The notes below the pieces were generated by a model that saw nothing but the letters and a program-made list of their open reading frames with translations, was not told where the DNA came from and did not search any database. Of a stretch of 64,000 bases of DNA, positions 17,351-26,691 are shown one piece after another. The number at the start of each line of letters is the position of its first letter. Positions within the stretch are counted from its first letter, which is position 1. A program made the position numbers and the translations under genes. Source of the DNA: Planctomycetota bacterium (lineage in GTDB: Bacteria; Planctomycetota; B15-G4). Where the stretch lies: assembly GCA_029259695.1 (NCBI GenBank), contig JAJDEQ010000132.1:1-64000 (forward strand), in the 5' to 3' direction.

Positions 17351-18715
17351 ATGCCGAGACACGAGCCTGCGAACGCGTGCGCCACGCGTTGTCACTCCCC
17401 ATGGCGGTTCGGCGCGCTGATCATGGCGCTGCTGCTGCCGAGCATCCCACTGCACGCCCAGGGCACGCTCACACGCATCGGCAACCCCGGCAACGCCGCC
17501 GACACGAACGGCCTCGGCTCGGTGGCCCGCCCCTACCGCATCGCGCTGCACGAACTCACCAATGCAGACTACGTCCAGTTCCTCAACGCGGTCGCTGCGA
17601 CGGACACCCACGACCTGTTCGACTTCGACATCATGACCGACACCGATCGCGGCGGCATCCTGCGCAGCGGCAGCCCGGGCAGCTTCACCTACGCGACCAA
17701 GACCGACTTCGGCGACAAGCCGGTCAACGGCACCGACTGGCTCGACGCCGCCCGCTACTGCAACTGGCTGCACAACGGGACGCCCACCGGCCTGCAGGCA
17801 CCCGGCACGACCGAGGACGGTGCGTACGATCTCTCGGTTGCGGCCGCCGACGTCGTGCGCGCCCCCGGCGCCACCTTCTTCCTGCCGTCGCACGACGAGT
17901 GGTACAAGGCCGCCTACCACGATCCGTTCGACGCGGGCGCCGATGCCGGCGGCACACCCGACTACTGGGTCTACCCGACCCGCAGCGACAGCTTTCCGAC
18001 CCAGGCCAGCTCCGACTCCCAGGGCAACGTGACCAACCCGGGGCCGAACGTCGCCAACTACGAGAAGGGCGCCGACTGGAACGGCGAGAACGGGAATGTC
18101 ACGACGGTCGGCAGCGCCCAGGCCACCAGCGCCTGGGGCCTGTTCGACCTCGGCGGCAACGTGAACGAGTGGACCGACACCCTGGCGGTCCCGATCGACC
18201 CGGACACGCCCACGCGCTTCGGGCGCGGCGGCGACTTCTCCAACACCGGGCTGATCATGGGCAACAGCACCGTGTTCGCCCTCGACCTCAACATGGCCGC
18301 CTCGGCCGGCAACGTCGGCTTCCGCGTCGCCCGCTACGAGGGCTTCGCGGACCTCGGCGCGGCCCTGGCCGGCACGCACGGCGAGCCGCTGCTCGAGGGC
18401 GACAGCACGCTGGCGGCCGACGCCCCGCTGACCCTGTCGCTCAGCAACGCGCTCGAGAGCACGACGGCCTTCTTCGTGTTCGGCATCACCGCAGCCAACG
18501 CCGCGTTCAAGGGCGGCACCCTCGTCCCCGATCCCAACGCGCCGGGCTTCTTCATCCCGCTGCCCACCGGGCTCAGCGGCAGCATCGAGATCGCCGACAC
18601 CTGGCCCCCCGGGGTCCCGTCGGGTTTCGACACGTACTACCAGTACTGGATCCAGGACCCCGCCGGACAGTCCGGCTTCGCGGCCAGCAACGCCCTGCAA
18701 GGAACGACGCCATGA
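17351..18715 (+). CDS. Secreted FGE-sulfatase-fold protein with planctomycete C-terminal module
   Basis: A 454-residue exported protein; ATG 17351 has GGGAG 6 nt upstream and a signal peptide ending SIPLHAQG. Residues 38-330 match the formylglycine-generating-enzyme (SUMF1) fold: ELTNADYVQFLNAV, FLPSHDEWYKAAYHDP, WGLFDLGGNVNEWTDT, NVGFRVARYEG. I do not see the paired Cys of the true FGE active site, so it is more likely a binding or structural member. Residues 331-454 are the module that recurs in the genes ending at 20382 and 34894 (THG near its start, FKGGTLVPDPN, YYQYWIQD, FAASNA). Its TGA overlaps the ATG of the next gene. Confidence 0.8.
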   Translation: MPRHEPANACATRCHSPWRFGALIMALLLPSIPLHAQGTLTRIGNPGNAADTNGLGSVARPYRIALHELTNADYVQFLNAVAATDTHDLFDFDIMTDTDRGGILRSGSPGSFTYATKTDFGDKPVNGTDWLDAARYCNWLHNGTPTGLQAPGTTEDGAYDLSVAAADVVRAPGATFFLPSHDEWYKAAYHDPFDAGADAGGTPDYWVYPTRSDSFPTQASSDSQGNVTNPGPNVANYEKGADWNGENGNVTTVGSAQATSAWGLFDLGGNVNEWTDTLAVPIDPDTPTRFGRGGDFSNTGLIMGNSTVFALDLNMAASAGNVGFRVARYEGFADLGAALAGTHGEPLLEGDSTLAADAPLTLSLSNALESTTAFFVFGITAANAAFKGGTLVPDPNAPGFFIPLPTGLSGSIEIADTWPPGVPSGFDTYYQYWIQDPAGQSGFAASNALQGTTP

Positions 18716-20382
18716 ACGACGGTCCCGGCACACGCTCGAAGCGCACGACGCGCACCGCCGCGGTGCTGTTGCTGGCGCTGGCCGCCGCACCGGCCGCCGC
18801 GAGCCAGCAGATCATCCACACCCTGGACGGTGACCTCCTCGGCGACCGCATGGGCTGGGCCGTGAGCGGCGCCGGTGACGTGAACATGGACGGCGTGCCG
18901 GACGTCGTGGCCGGGGCACCGCGCAACGACAACAACGGCACGAGCGCGGGCCAGGTCAGGGTCTGGTCCGGCGCGACCGGGGCGGTGCTGTTCTCGCGCC
19001 TGGGCGACGCCGCCGGCGACCAGTTCGGCCGCTCGGTGAGCGGCGCCGGCAACATCGGCGCGATCCCCGACGGACACGACGACATCATCGCCGGCGCACC
19101 GCTCAACGACGACAACGGCAGCGCCGCGGGGCTGGCGCGCGTGCACTCGGGCAACGGCGGCGGCGGCATCTTCACCTGGCGCGGTGACGCCGCCGGCGAT
19201 TCGTTCGGCGCGTCGGTGAGCTGCGCGGGTGACGTGAACAACGACGGCACGCCGGACCTCATCGTGGGTGCGCCGCAGGACAACACGCCGTCCAACGGCT
19301 ATGCGCGGATCTTCTCCGGTTCCGATGGCAGCGTCATCCGCACGCTCACGGGCTTCGAGGCCCAGTCGCAGTTCGGCATCTCGGTGGACGGCGTGGGCGA
19401 CCTCGACGGAGACGGCTTCGGTGAGGTCGTGGTCGGTGCCTGGCTCGAGAACGGCGAGGGCAGCACGCGCGGCTGCGCCTACATCCTCGCGGGCGTCGAC
19501 GGCACGGTCATGTACTGCTTCGAAGGTGAGCAGGACTTCGACTGGTTCGGCTTCTCCGTCGCCGGGGCCGGCGACGTGGACGACGACGGCGTGCCGGACA
19601 TCGTCGTGGGCGCGTACGGCGCCGAGGGCGGCGCCTCCGACTCGGGCCGGGCCTTCGTCTACTCGGGGGCCGACGGCAGCAACCTGATGGTGCTCGACGG
19701 CGAGACGGCCGGAGAGAGCTTCGGCTGGTCCGTGGACGGCGCCGGCGACACGAACGGCGACGGGCACGACGACGTCGTGGTCGCGGCACCGTTCGACGGC
19801 ATCGGCCGGCTGGCGATCTACTCCGGCGCCGACAAGAGCAAGCTGCGAGCCGTCGCGGGCGACGACGCGGGCGACACCTTCGCCCGGGGCGTGGCCGGTA
19901 CCGGCGACATGAACGGCGATGGGCACGGCGACGTGGTGGCCGGTGCCCCACTCGACGACGACAACGGGACGAGCGCCGGCCGGGTGTTCGTCGCCTCGGG
20001 CTTCGAGCCCTGGACCGACCTCGAGAACGGACTCGCCGGCACCCACGGCATCCCCGGCCTGCTCGGCACGGGAACCCTGATCGGCGGCACGCCGGTGAAC
20101 CTCGCCTTGACCAACGCCCTGGAGAGCACGACGACGTTCCTGGTCGTCGGCGTGCTGCAGGTCGACGCGCCCTTCAAGGGTGGCACGCTGGTTCCCGACC
20201 CGAACCCGCCCGGCTTCTTCGTGGCGCTCCCCACCCGCGCGACGGGAACGCTCGACGTGGGCGGGACCTGGCCGGCCGGATTGCCGGCGGGCCTGGAGAC
20301 GTTCTACCAGCACTGGGTCCAGGACGCCGGCGGCCCGCAGGGCTTCTCGGCCAGCAACGCACTGCGGGGAATCACGCCCTAG
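18712..20382 (+). CDS. Secreted FG-GAP/integrin-like beta-propeller with planctomycete C-terminal module
   Basis: A 556-residue exported protein. ATG 18712 overlaps the previous TGA, with AAGGA about 8 nt upstream. After a signal peptide ending APAAAS, seven FG-GAP repeats fill residues 30-430, each with a calcium-binding DxNxDGxxD segment followed by VVAGAP, for example DVNMDGVPDVVAGAP and DVNNDGTPDLIVGAP. A seven-bladed propeller is expected. The last ~123 residues are the same module as in the upstream gene. The coupling of two secreted proteins with a common C-terminus suggests a shared export or surface-attachment route. Confidence 0.85.
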   Translation: MNDGPGTRSKRTTRTAAVLLLALAAAPAAASQQIIHTLDGDLLGDRMGWAVSGAGDVNMDGVPDVVAGAPRNDNNGTSAGQVRVWSGATGAVLFSRLGDAAGDQFGRSVSGAGNIGAIPDGHDDIIAGAPLNDDNGSAAGLARVHSGNGGGGIFTWRGDAAGDSFGASVSCAGDVNNDGTPDLIVGAPQDNTPSNGYARIFSGSDGSVIRTLTGFEAQSQFGISVDGVGDLDGDGFGEVVVGAWLENGEGSTRGCAYILAGVDGTVMYCFEGEQDFDWFGFSVAGAGDVDDDGVPDIVVGAYGAEGGASDSGRAFVYSGADGSNLMVLDGETAGESFGWSVDGAGDTNGDGHDDVVVAAPFDGIGRLAIYSGADKSKLRAVAGDDAGDTFARGVAGTGDMNGDGHGDVVAGAPLDDDNGTSAGRVFVASGFEPWTDLENGLAGTHGIPGLLGTGTLIGGTPVNLALTNALESTTTFLVVGVLQVDAPFKGGTLVPDPNPPGFFVALPTRATGTLDVGGTWPAGLPAGLETFYQHWVQDAGGPQGFSASNALRGITP

Positions 20383-20388
20383 CAGCCG

Positions 20389-20425
20389 GTGGTGCAAGTG
20401 CTCTCGCTCGCGGTGACTGCACCAC
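20389..20425. terminator. Bidirectional terminator hairpin
   Basis: GTGGTGCA (20389-20396) and TGCACCAC (20418-20425) form a perfect 8-bp stem with a 21-nt loop, placed exactly between two convergent genes. No T-tract follows. Confidence 0.5.
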
Positions 20426-20431
20426 GGGCGG

Positions 20432-21562
20432 CTAGGACGGGAGTTCGTCGTCCGCCGTCAGGAAGCGTCGGGAGAGGTGCTCGGGCACGAGCGGGCAGGC
20501 CTGCTCGGTGCGGCCGAAGATCGCGTAGCGCGCCCGGGCGACGAGGTCGTAGCCGGCATCCCGTAGCGGGCGCGGAACCCACCCGGCCACGCGCGCTGCC
20601 AAAGCCCACAGTCCTCCGAGCCGGAGTCCGACGGCGATGACCGCGTCGCTGCGCACGGCGATCTGCCCGTCGGGCGTGCGCAGCACCATGCTGTCGGGCA
20701 GCGTCGCCTGCTGATCCCCTTCGTGCAGCACTCCCGCTTCGAGCACTCCCTCGAGCAGCCCGGACTGCAGCGGCGCCATGCGGAAGGCACGGCCCTCGCG
20801 CTCCTCCGACAGCAGGAAGCGGCAGCTGCGATGACACAATCCGCAGGTGCCGTCGTAGAAGAGCACGCTCGGTCCGGCATCCGTACACCGCGGGATCCAG
20901 CGCGGATCGAACGCGAGCACGTGCAGCAGCACCAGCGCGCCCAGGCCACGCGCACTGCCGAGCTGCAGCCCGACGTGGCCCCCGAAGTCGATCAGCGCGC
21001 TGCTGCCGGGCCAGGCGAGGAGCACCCAGGCGTGGGCCAGATCGGTGACCAGCACGACGACGAGCACAGCGCGCGCCACCACATCGTGCAGCGCCCAGCC
21101 GTTGCCCGGGTCGGCTCGCCCGCGCGCCGCCCAGGAACCGTAGGGCGCGCCCGGCACGAGCCAGTGGACGAGCGTCAGCCAGCCCAAGTAGGGCACGCCT
21201 CCGTGCCAGTCGGAGACGGCCTCCAGCCCGACGCCGCCGGCCCAGCAAGCGGCCACGTACCACGCGACGAGCGACGCGATGCGATCGAGGCGCCCCACGG
21301 CGAGCAGCACCGACGACACCAGGCCGAGCGCCAACCAGATCACCGCGGCCGTCCCGGTGATCGTCGCGACGCCCGCGAACACGTTGGGCAGCAGCTCGAA
21401 CAGCGGGCGGGTCCAGACCACCTGCGCCAGTGCCCGCCCCTCGGGACCCGAGACCCACAGCAACGCGCGCAGGAAGTGCAGCGCGAGCCAGGCACCCCAC
21501 ACGAAACGCAGCACGCTGTACTGGCCCCCGGTCCAGCCGTTGCGAGGCGCGCGGCGGGTCAA
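20432..21562 (-). CDS. Membrane protein fused to a DCC1-type thiol oxidoreductase (DUF393)
   Basis: A 376-residue fusion. Residues 15-215 hold several membrane helices in an HTTM-like arrangement. Residues 233-345 are a DUF393/DCC1 thioredoxin-like domain with FYDGTCGLCHRSCRFLL, where the CGLC redox pair is Cys240 and Cys243. DUF393 proteins are thought to act in thiol-disulfide exchange; the partner is not known. It begins 10 nt after the SGNH gene stop, so it belongs to the operon MBOAT, SGNH, DUF393. That context suggests a link to envelope modification, perhaps keeping a partner's cysteines in the right state. Confidence 0.8.
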   Translation of the reverse strand: MTRRAPRNGWTGGQYSVLRFVWGAWLALHFLRALLWVSGPEGRALAQVVWTRPLFELLPNVFAGVATITGTAAVIWLALGLVSSVLLAVGRLDRIASLVAWYVAACWAGGVGLEAVSDWHGGVPYLGWLTLVHWLVPGAPYGSWAARGRADPGNGWALHDVVARAVLVVVLVTDLAHAWVLLAWPGSSALIDFGGHVGLQLGSARGLGALVLLHVLAFDPRWIPRCTDAGPSVLFYDGTCGLCHRSCRFLLSEEREGRAFRMAPLQSGLLEGVLEAGVLHEGDQQATLPDSMVLRTPDGQIAVRSDAVIAVGLRLGGLWALAARVAGWVPRPLRDAGYDLVARARYAIFGRTEQACPLVPEHLSRRFLTADDELPS

Positions 21563-21572
21563 GGCCGGCTCC

Positions 21573-22649
21573 TCAACGCGCCCTGCGAGCGAGGATCGCG
21601 GGAGCCAGCAGTCCGCTCACCAGGGCCCGGCTGGTCAACACGCAACCGCGGCGGTTGAGGTGCGTCATGCTGTAGAAGAAGGGCTCGGTGCTGGGATAGG
21701 GTTCGGCGGACAGGTCGAGGTAGCGGAAACCGGCGGCCGTGAGCCGGGGCACGATCTGCTCCCGGAAGCGCTGCGTCTCCGCGACCATGTGCGCCTGCTC
21801 GAAGCCCGCTTGCAGCGGCATGCGCACGAAGAGCACGTCGCAGGGCAACTCGCGCAGGATCTCCAGACAGCGCCGGAAACCCTCCTGGTCCGGACTGTCC
21901 GGGGCGCTCCACTCCCAGCGCATGCCCGGCGGCAGGTCGAACAGGTCCGGGCGCCCGGCGCGTTGCCGGGCCTGGCGCGCCTCGACCCGCATCCGCTCCT
22001 GCACGCTGAAGCGCTCCCCCAGGTTCTCGACGTGGAAGTCCCGTGCCGCGCGCGTGTCCGGGTCGAAGATCCAGTCGAGGTTCCACAGCGCCTTCAGGCC
22101 GTCGAACACGCTCCAGAACGCGGCCACGATCTTGTCCGCCTCCCATTCGCCGCGGATCGGATCGTCCGCCCCCTCTGCGGGAGACACCCCTTCGCGCCGG
22201 GGGTCGCTGCGCCGGGCGCGGGTCGGGTAGACGAAGAAGCGCGGCTCGATGGCGATCACGAGCAACTCGCGCGGCGGCCGACGGGCCACCCCGTCGCGCA
22301 ACAACTGGGACAGGAACCAGGGGCGCAACCCGGCCAGCCCCAGCTTGAACACGTCCAACTCCTCGCCGACACCGGCGCGCAACAGCTCCTGCACGATGCG
22401 TGCGTCGATCCCGCCCTGGACGCGGCTCGACCCGATCACGAGCACGTCCTCGGCCTCCGGCTTGCTGAGGTACGAGTACACCAGCCGGGCCCGGTTCTCG
22501 TTCACGTCCGGTTCGAGCAGGTTGTGGCCCAACGCGGCCATGACCTGCTGGGCCAGCAGCGTCGTCACCACGAAGCCCGCGGCGATCCACGCCTGGCGTG
22601 CGCCGAGCCGGAAGGCGGGAGCTTCGGGAGGAGCGTTCATGGGGTGCAC
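21573..22649 (-). CDS. Membrane-anchored SGNH-like protein, probable MBOAT partner
   Basis: A 358-residue protein with one N-terminal membrane anchor (residues 19-40). GTG 22649 has AGGA 5 nt upstream; ATG 22640 is the alternative. VLVIGSSRVQGGID near residue 74 looks like the SGNH block I with its Ser nucleophile, and the C-terminal MTHLNRRGC resembles the block with the catalytic His. Such AlgJ/AlgX- or DltD-like proteins take acyl groups from an MBOAT protein and pass them to a polysaccharide. The MBOAT gene ends 7 nt upstream, which supports this role. The acceptor glycan is not known. Confidence 0.7.
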   Translation of the reverse strand: MHPMNAPPEAPAFRLGARQAWIAAGFVVTTLLAQQVMAALGHNLLEPDVNENRARLVYSYLSKPEAEDVLVIGSSRVQGGIDARIVQELLRAGVGEELDVFKLGLAGLRPWFLSQLLRDGVARRPPRELLVIAIEPRFFVYPTRARRSDPRREGVSPAEGADDPIRGEWEADKIVAAFWSVFDGLKALWNLDWIFDPDTRAARDFHVENLGERFSVQERMRVEARQARQRAGRPDLFDLPPGMRWEWSAPDSPDQEGFRRCLEILRELPCDVLFVRMPLQAGFEQAHMVAETQRFREQIVPRLTAAGFRYLDLSAEPYPSTEPFFYSMTHLNRRGCVLTSRALVSGLLAPAILARRAR

Positions 22650-22656
22650 GTCGATC

Positions 22657-24057
22657 CTAGAACTGGAAGTAGATGAAAGGCGTCTTGAGTGACTCGGCGT
22701 TCATGACCAGACCGATCAGCAGAGCGTAGGCCACACCCTGGGCGAAGCCGGGCAGGGCCAGGAAGCCCTCGCGCAGACGCTCCTTGGTGGCGCGCGCCGG
22801 CACATGGGTCACCACCGCCAGGGCGAACACGAGCCACACGTAGGTGGGCACGACGAAGTCGCCGCGCGCCGCGCCGAGCGAGGTCAGCGCCGACCACGCG
22901 GCGGCGCCGTCCGGGGCCGCGAACAGGACCCAGCCGAAACACACCAGTTGGAACATGACCAGCCGGCGGGTCCACAGCGCGAGCGACCCGCGCGGCACGT
23001 CGGTCCAGCCCGCCAGCCGGCCGCCGATGAGCAGCAAGCCGTGGAACAGGCCCCACAGGACGAACATCCACGACGCCCCGTGCCACAACCCGCCGAGCAA
23101 CATGGTCAGGGTGAGGTTCACGTAGGTGCGCGTCGCGCCCCGGCGGTTGCCTCCCAGCGGGATGTAGAGGTAGTCACGCAGCCAGCTCGAGAGGCTGATG
23201 TGCCAGCGCGTCCAGAACTCGCTGGGCGAGGTGGAGCGATAGGGCGCGCGGAAGTTTGCGCCCAGGTCGAAGCCCAGCAGCCGCGCGGTGCCGATGGCCA
23301 TGTCGGAGTAGCCCGAGAAGTCGCCGTAGATCTGGAATGCGTAGCCGTACATGGCGAGCAGCGACACGCCGCCCCCGAATGTCGCGGGGTCGTCCCAGAA
23401 GGGTTTGACCAGCTCCGACCCCAGGTAGTCGGCGATCACGACCTTCTTCACCAGGCCCCAGAAGATCAGCGTGAGGCCCCGCTCGAAGTCGCTCGCGTGC
23501 AACACGGGCGGCCGCGGGATCTGGGGCAGGAAGTCGCGCGCGCGCACGATCGGCCCCGCGACGAGCTGCGGGAAGAAGGCCACGAAGAGCGCGAAGCGCA
23601 GCGGGCTGCGCTCGGGCGTCAGGTCCCCGCGGTAGATGTCGATCGTGTAGCTGAGGGTCTGGAAGGTGTAGAAGGAGATGCCCACGGGCAGGACGATCTC
23701 GAGCAACACGGCGTCGGGTGTCACCCCGACATCGGCCAGCAACAGCGCGAGTTCGCCGGCAAAGAAGTTGTAGTACTTGAAGAACCCCAGCACGCCCAGG
23801 TTGCCCACCAGGCTCAGCAGCAGCAGGCGCTTGCGCCGGCGCGGATCGGTCGACCTGCCCATGGCCGCGCCGACCAGGAAGTCCAGCACCGTCGAGAAGA
23901 CGATCAGCCCGAGGAAGCGCCAGTCCCAGTAGCCGTAGAACATGTAGCTGGCGGCGAGCAGCAGCAGGACGCGCGGGGTCTCCGCTCGGCGCAGCAGCCA
24001 GTACAGGCCGAACACCACGACGAAGAAGACGGCGAAGGCCTGGCTGTTGAAGAGCAT
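22657..24057 (-). CDS. MBOAT family O-acyltransferase (AlgI-like)
   Basis: A 466-residue polytopic membrane protein starting MLFNSQAFAVFFVVVFGLYW, which is how AlgI-type proteins begin. Signature segments are FKYYNFFA, FFPQLVAGPI, FWTRWHISLSSWLRDYLYIP and LLGGLWHGASW, with the catalytic His at residue 326 and a second conserved His at 286. It would move acyl groups, usually acetyl, across the membrane for O-acylation of an exopolysaccharide. It is the first gene of a three-gene operon with the SGNH-like and DUF393 proteins. No clear ribosome binding site precedes the ATG. Confidence 0.92.
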   Translation of the reverse strand: MLFNSQAFAVFFVVVFGLYWLLRRAETPRVLLLLAASYMFYGYWDWRFLGLIVFSTVLDFLVGAAMGRSTDPRRRKRLLLLSLVGNLGVLGFFKYYNFFAGELALLLADVGVTPDAVLLEIVLPVGISFYTFQTLSYTIDIYRGDLTPERSPLRFALFVAFFPQLVAGPIVRARDFLPQIPRPPVLHASDFERGLTLIFWGLVKKVVIADYLGSELVKPFWDDPATFGGGVSLLAMYGYAFQIYGDFSGYSDMAIGTARLLGFDLGANFRAPYRSTSPSEFWTRWHISLSSWLRDYLYIPLGGNRRGATRTYVNLTLTMLLGGLWHGASWMFVLWGLFHGLLLIGGRLAGWTDVPRGSLALWTRRLVMFQLVCFGWVLFAAPDGAAAWSALTSLGAARGDFVVPTYVWLVFALAVVTHVPARATKERLREGFLALPGFAQGVAYALLIGLVMNAESLKTPFIYFQF

Positions 24058-24270
24058 CGCGGGGGCACGGGGTCCGGTGACAGGGCACGCGGATGAGGCG
24101 ATCGAGGCCGAAGGCGCCGGCGCTGTGTCCGAAGCCCGGTGAAAGGTAGTGGACGCCGGGTACAGCGACAAGCGAGCGCGAGCACCGTTTCAGCAACTCG
24201 TCCGCTCGAGCGACGGCCGGGGCGGGTTGGCGCACGGCCGGACCTCGCTTACGCTGGCACGCGCACCTCC

Positions 24271-24840
24271 GTGGATCGCACCCGCGTGTTCCTGCCCACC
24301 TCCCGCTTCCCGTTCACCGCCGAGCTCGAGACGCGCTGGCGCGAGATCGCCGCCGAACTCGAGCGCGTGCCCCACGCGGCCTTCGAGCCCTGGTTGCTCG
24401 AAGGCGCCTACGGCGGCGGCTGGAAGGTCTACGGGCTCGTGACCCGGCTGGACGACCTGGGCCCGCCGGATTCCGAGCTGGCCCGGATGGCTGCCCGCCA
24501 CGCGCGCAACGCCGAGACCTGCCCCATCACCGCCGCGATCCTGGAACGCATCCCGGGCCTGACCATCGGCGCGTTCTCCATGCTCGAACCGGGCGCGCAC
24601 ATCTACCCGCACAGTGACGCCACCGACCCGCGCGTGTTCCGCTGCCACCTGGGTCTGGTCGTGCCGCCGGGCAACGCGATTCGCGGCGAGGGCGAGACGC
24701 GCACCTGGGAGCCCGGGCGCTGCCTGGTGTTCGACGGCGCCTGCAGCCACGAAGCCGCGAACCAGGGCGACCGACCGCGCATCGTGCTGCTGCTCGACGT
24801 GCTGGCGGACCACTACCCTGCCACGGCCGCGCCGAACTGA
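24271..24840 (+). CDS. Aspartyl/asparaginyl beta-hydroxylase-like oxygenase
   Basis: A 189-residue Fe(II)/2-oxoglutarate oxygenase of the AspH type. CHLGLVVPPGNAI holds the first iron ligand His126, and LVFDGACSHEAANQ holds His160; Arg168/Arg170 in GDRPRIVLLLDV would bind 2-oxoglutarate. As in mammalian AspH, no acidic third ligand is obvious. The segment ETRTWEPGRCLVFD is characteristic. It is shorter than the animal enzyme and has no membrane anchor. GTG 24271 is the only suitable start. In bacteria such enzymes hydroxylate small molecules, lipids or peptides; the substrate here is unknown. It is divergent from the MBOAT operon and convergent with a GT-C glycosyltransferase. Confidence 0.85.
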   Translation: MDRTRVFLPTSRFPFTAELETRWREIAAELERVPHAAFEPWLLEGAYGGGWKVYGLVTRLDDLGPPDSELARMAARHARNAETCPITAAILERIPGLTIGAFSMLEPGAHIYPHSDATDPRVFRCHLGLVVPPGNAIRGEGETRTWEPGRCLVFDGACSHEAANQGDRPRIVLLLDVLADHYPATAAPN

Positions 24841-24868
24841 ACCCGCGAGTCGCGCCGGCGGACGCCGG

Positions 24869-26551
24869 TCAGGGCGCCGACTCCACGCGGTAGATGTTCA
24901 GCAGCCGCACTCCGTCCCAGGCCCCGTCCGGGTACACCTGCTCACCGTGTTCGGCGGCGTGCCGCGTGACGGCGCCCTCGGACCGACCCCGCGTCACGAA
25001 CATCACGTACACCGGTCCGCGCTGCAGGGCCTCGGCGTACACGTCGAAACCCTGGACCTCGTCGTACGCCAACGGCTCCACCAACGGGAGCAGCGTGATG
25101 TCGGTGCGCGGGCCGAAGGCGCTCCCCTGGGACAGGCGCACCAGGTGCTCGGCCCAGGGCACGGCGAGCACGGCACCGGGCGGTGCGTTCTCGTTGAGCC
25201 ACCGGGAGCCGCGCCGGTAGGACGCGCCCCAGTAGTCGCCGGCGTCACGATGCCCCCCGGCCATGACCCCCGCGAGGCCCCCCGAGACCGTGTTGAAGTA
25301 CGCGAGCTGGAACGGGTGCGTCCGGCCCAGCGTCCAGAGCGAGGCCAGCACGAGCGCCCCCAGCAGCGCGGCCCGCGGAGCCGCGCCGACCCGGGCAGCG
25401 ACCGTGAGCCAGCCGTGCGCGCACAGGACCGCCGTGGGCACCGTGATCTCGAGCACGTGACGGATGCCGTCGTAGTGCCGGAAGCCGGGCAGGTTCGCCC
25501 GCGCCAGGGGGATCGCCAGCCAGATCGCGCACAGGCCCAGCAGCGCGCGGCGCCGACCGTCGCGCTCCCGGAACCCGAACCACGCGCCCAGCAACACCCC
25601 CGCCAGCACCAGTTCCGGTGTGGCCGCGAGCCAATCGCGCAGGTTGCTCAGGTCGAAGCGCGTCGTCCCGGTGTGCCCCTGACCGATGATGAACTGCACA
25701 TGCCGCCACCAGGCCTGCGGGTGGCGCCAGAGCAGCGGCCAGCTCGCCACGTACGCCAGCAGCGCGGTCCCGGCCAGCCTGAGCCACAGCTTCCAAGCGC
25801 CTCGCCGCCCGGCCGCTGCCGCGCCGCTGCGCTGCTCGACGGGCGCCACGCCCCGCGCGAACAGCCACCACCAGACGGCCAGGATGACGGGCAGGAACAC
25901 CGCGTTGATCTTGACCGACAGGGCGCTGCCCCACAGCGCCGCGGAGACCAGCAGCCAGCGCGTCGAGCCCCGCGACCACGCGTGCCAGGCGGCGAGCAGC
26001 GACAGTCCGAACAGGCCGACCTGCGGCACGTCTTTCGTGTTGCCGAGCACGTGGCCCACGAGCCGTGGCTGGGCCGCCAGGAAGAGCAGCGTGAGCCACG
26101 CCGCTCCCGTGCCCAGCGTGCCGCGCACGACGAGCAGCAACGCCACCAGCAGCGGGAGCAGGAAGACGAGATTGGCCGCGTGGTACGCCTCGATGGCGGG
26201 CAGCCAACCCAGGCCGTCTGTGAGCACGCGGCAGCTCGCGGCAGCGACGATGGCCGCCAGGTGCCCGTGCACGTGGGGTGCCTCGAGCTGTTCGGCTCTC
26301 GCGGCGAGCTCCGGACGGCCGGGCCGTGCGAGGAGCGCCGGTGGTTCGTCGTACAGGTCGAGCCAGCGTCCGTCGCCCGTCCCGAGGAACGCCAGGGACC
26401 GTTCGCCGTAGACCTGATCGCCCAGGTACTCGTCGAAGCCGGGCCCGTAGGCCGGGGCCACCGCGAAGAACGCGCTCGCGACGAACAGCACGGCGCACAG
26501 CGCGAGCGCTGCCCCACCACCCATGCCCGCCGAATGCTCGCCCTGGCTCAA
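24869..26551 (-). CDS. GT-C type glycosyltransferase (family 39-like) membrane protein
   Basis: A 560-residue protein with about ten membrane helices. The first extracytoplasmic loop contains YGPGFDEYLGDQVYG, with acidic residues placed as in the GT39/ArnT group, which use polyprenyl-phosphate sugars. The C-terminal 120 residues form a soluble domain. Start: TTG 26551 has GGAG 6 nt upstream; an ATG at 26524 is possible. It is near the MBOAT operon and may add sugars to a glycan, lipid or protein outside the cytoplasm. The sugar and acceptor cannot be told from sequence. Confidence 0.75.
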   Translation of the reverse strand: MSQGEHSAGMGGGAALALCAVLFVASAFFAVAPAYGPGFDEYLGDQVYGERSLAFLGTGDGRWLDLYDEPPALLARPGRPELAARAEQLEAPHVHGHLAAIVAAASCRVLTDGLGWLPAIEAYHAANLVFLLPLLVALLLVVRGTLGTGAAWLTLLFLAAQPRLVGHVLGNTKDVPQVGLFGLSLLAAWHAWSRGSTRWLLVSAALWGSALSVKINAVFLPVILAVWWWLFARGVAPVEQRSGAAAAGRRGAWKLWLRLAGTALLAYVASWPLLWRHPQAWWRHVQFIIGQGHTGTTRFDLSNLRDWLAATPELVLAGVLLGAWFGFRERDGRRRALLGLCAIWLAIPLARANLPGFRHYDGIRHVLEITVPTAVLCAHGWLTVAARVGAAPRAALLGALVLASLWTLGRTHPFQLAYFNTVSGGLAGVMAGGHRDAGDYWGASYRRGSRWLNENAPPGAVLAVPWAEHLVRLSQGSAFGPRTDITLLPLVEPLAYDEVQGFDVYAEALQRGPVYVMFVTRGRSEGAVTRHAAEHGEQVYPDGAWDGVRLLNIYRVESAP

Positions 26552-26691
26552 AGCTCACTCCACCCTGGAAGGGGCTCACCCCACCGGAGGGGCGGCACGT
26601 TATCACGGCCGGCAGCCCGCCGGCAGCGCGCGACCGCGGCGCAACGGCAGCCCGACGGCGGCGCGCCACCGGGGCGCCTCCCCCGAGCGCG

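Noticed and set aside
17351..18715. Formylglycine-generating enzyme serving the sulfatases
   Set aside because: The FGE-like domain lacks a visible pair of active-site Cys, is exported and carries a surface-type C-terminal module, and the sulfatase-like proteins here have Thr, which FGE cannot convert.
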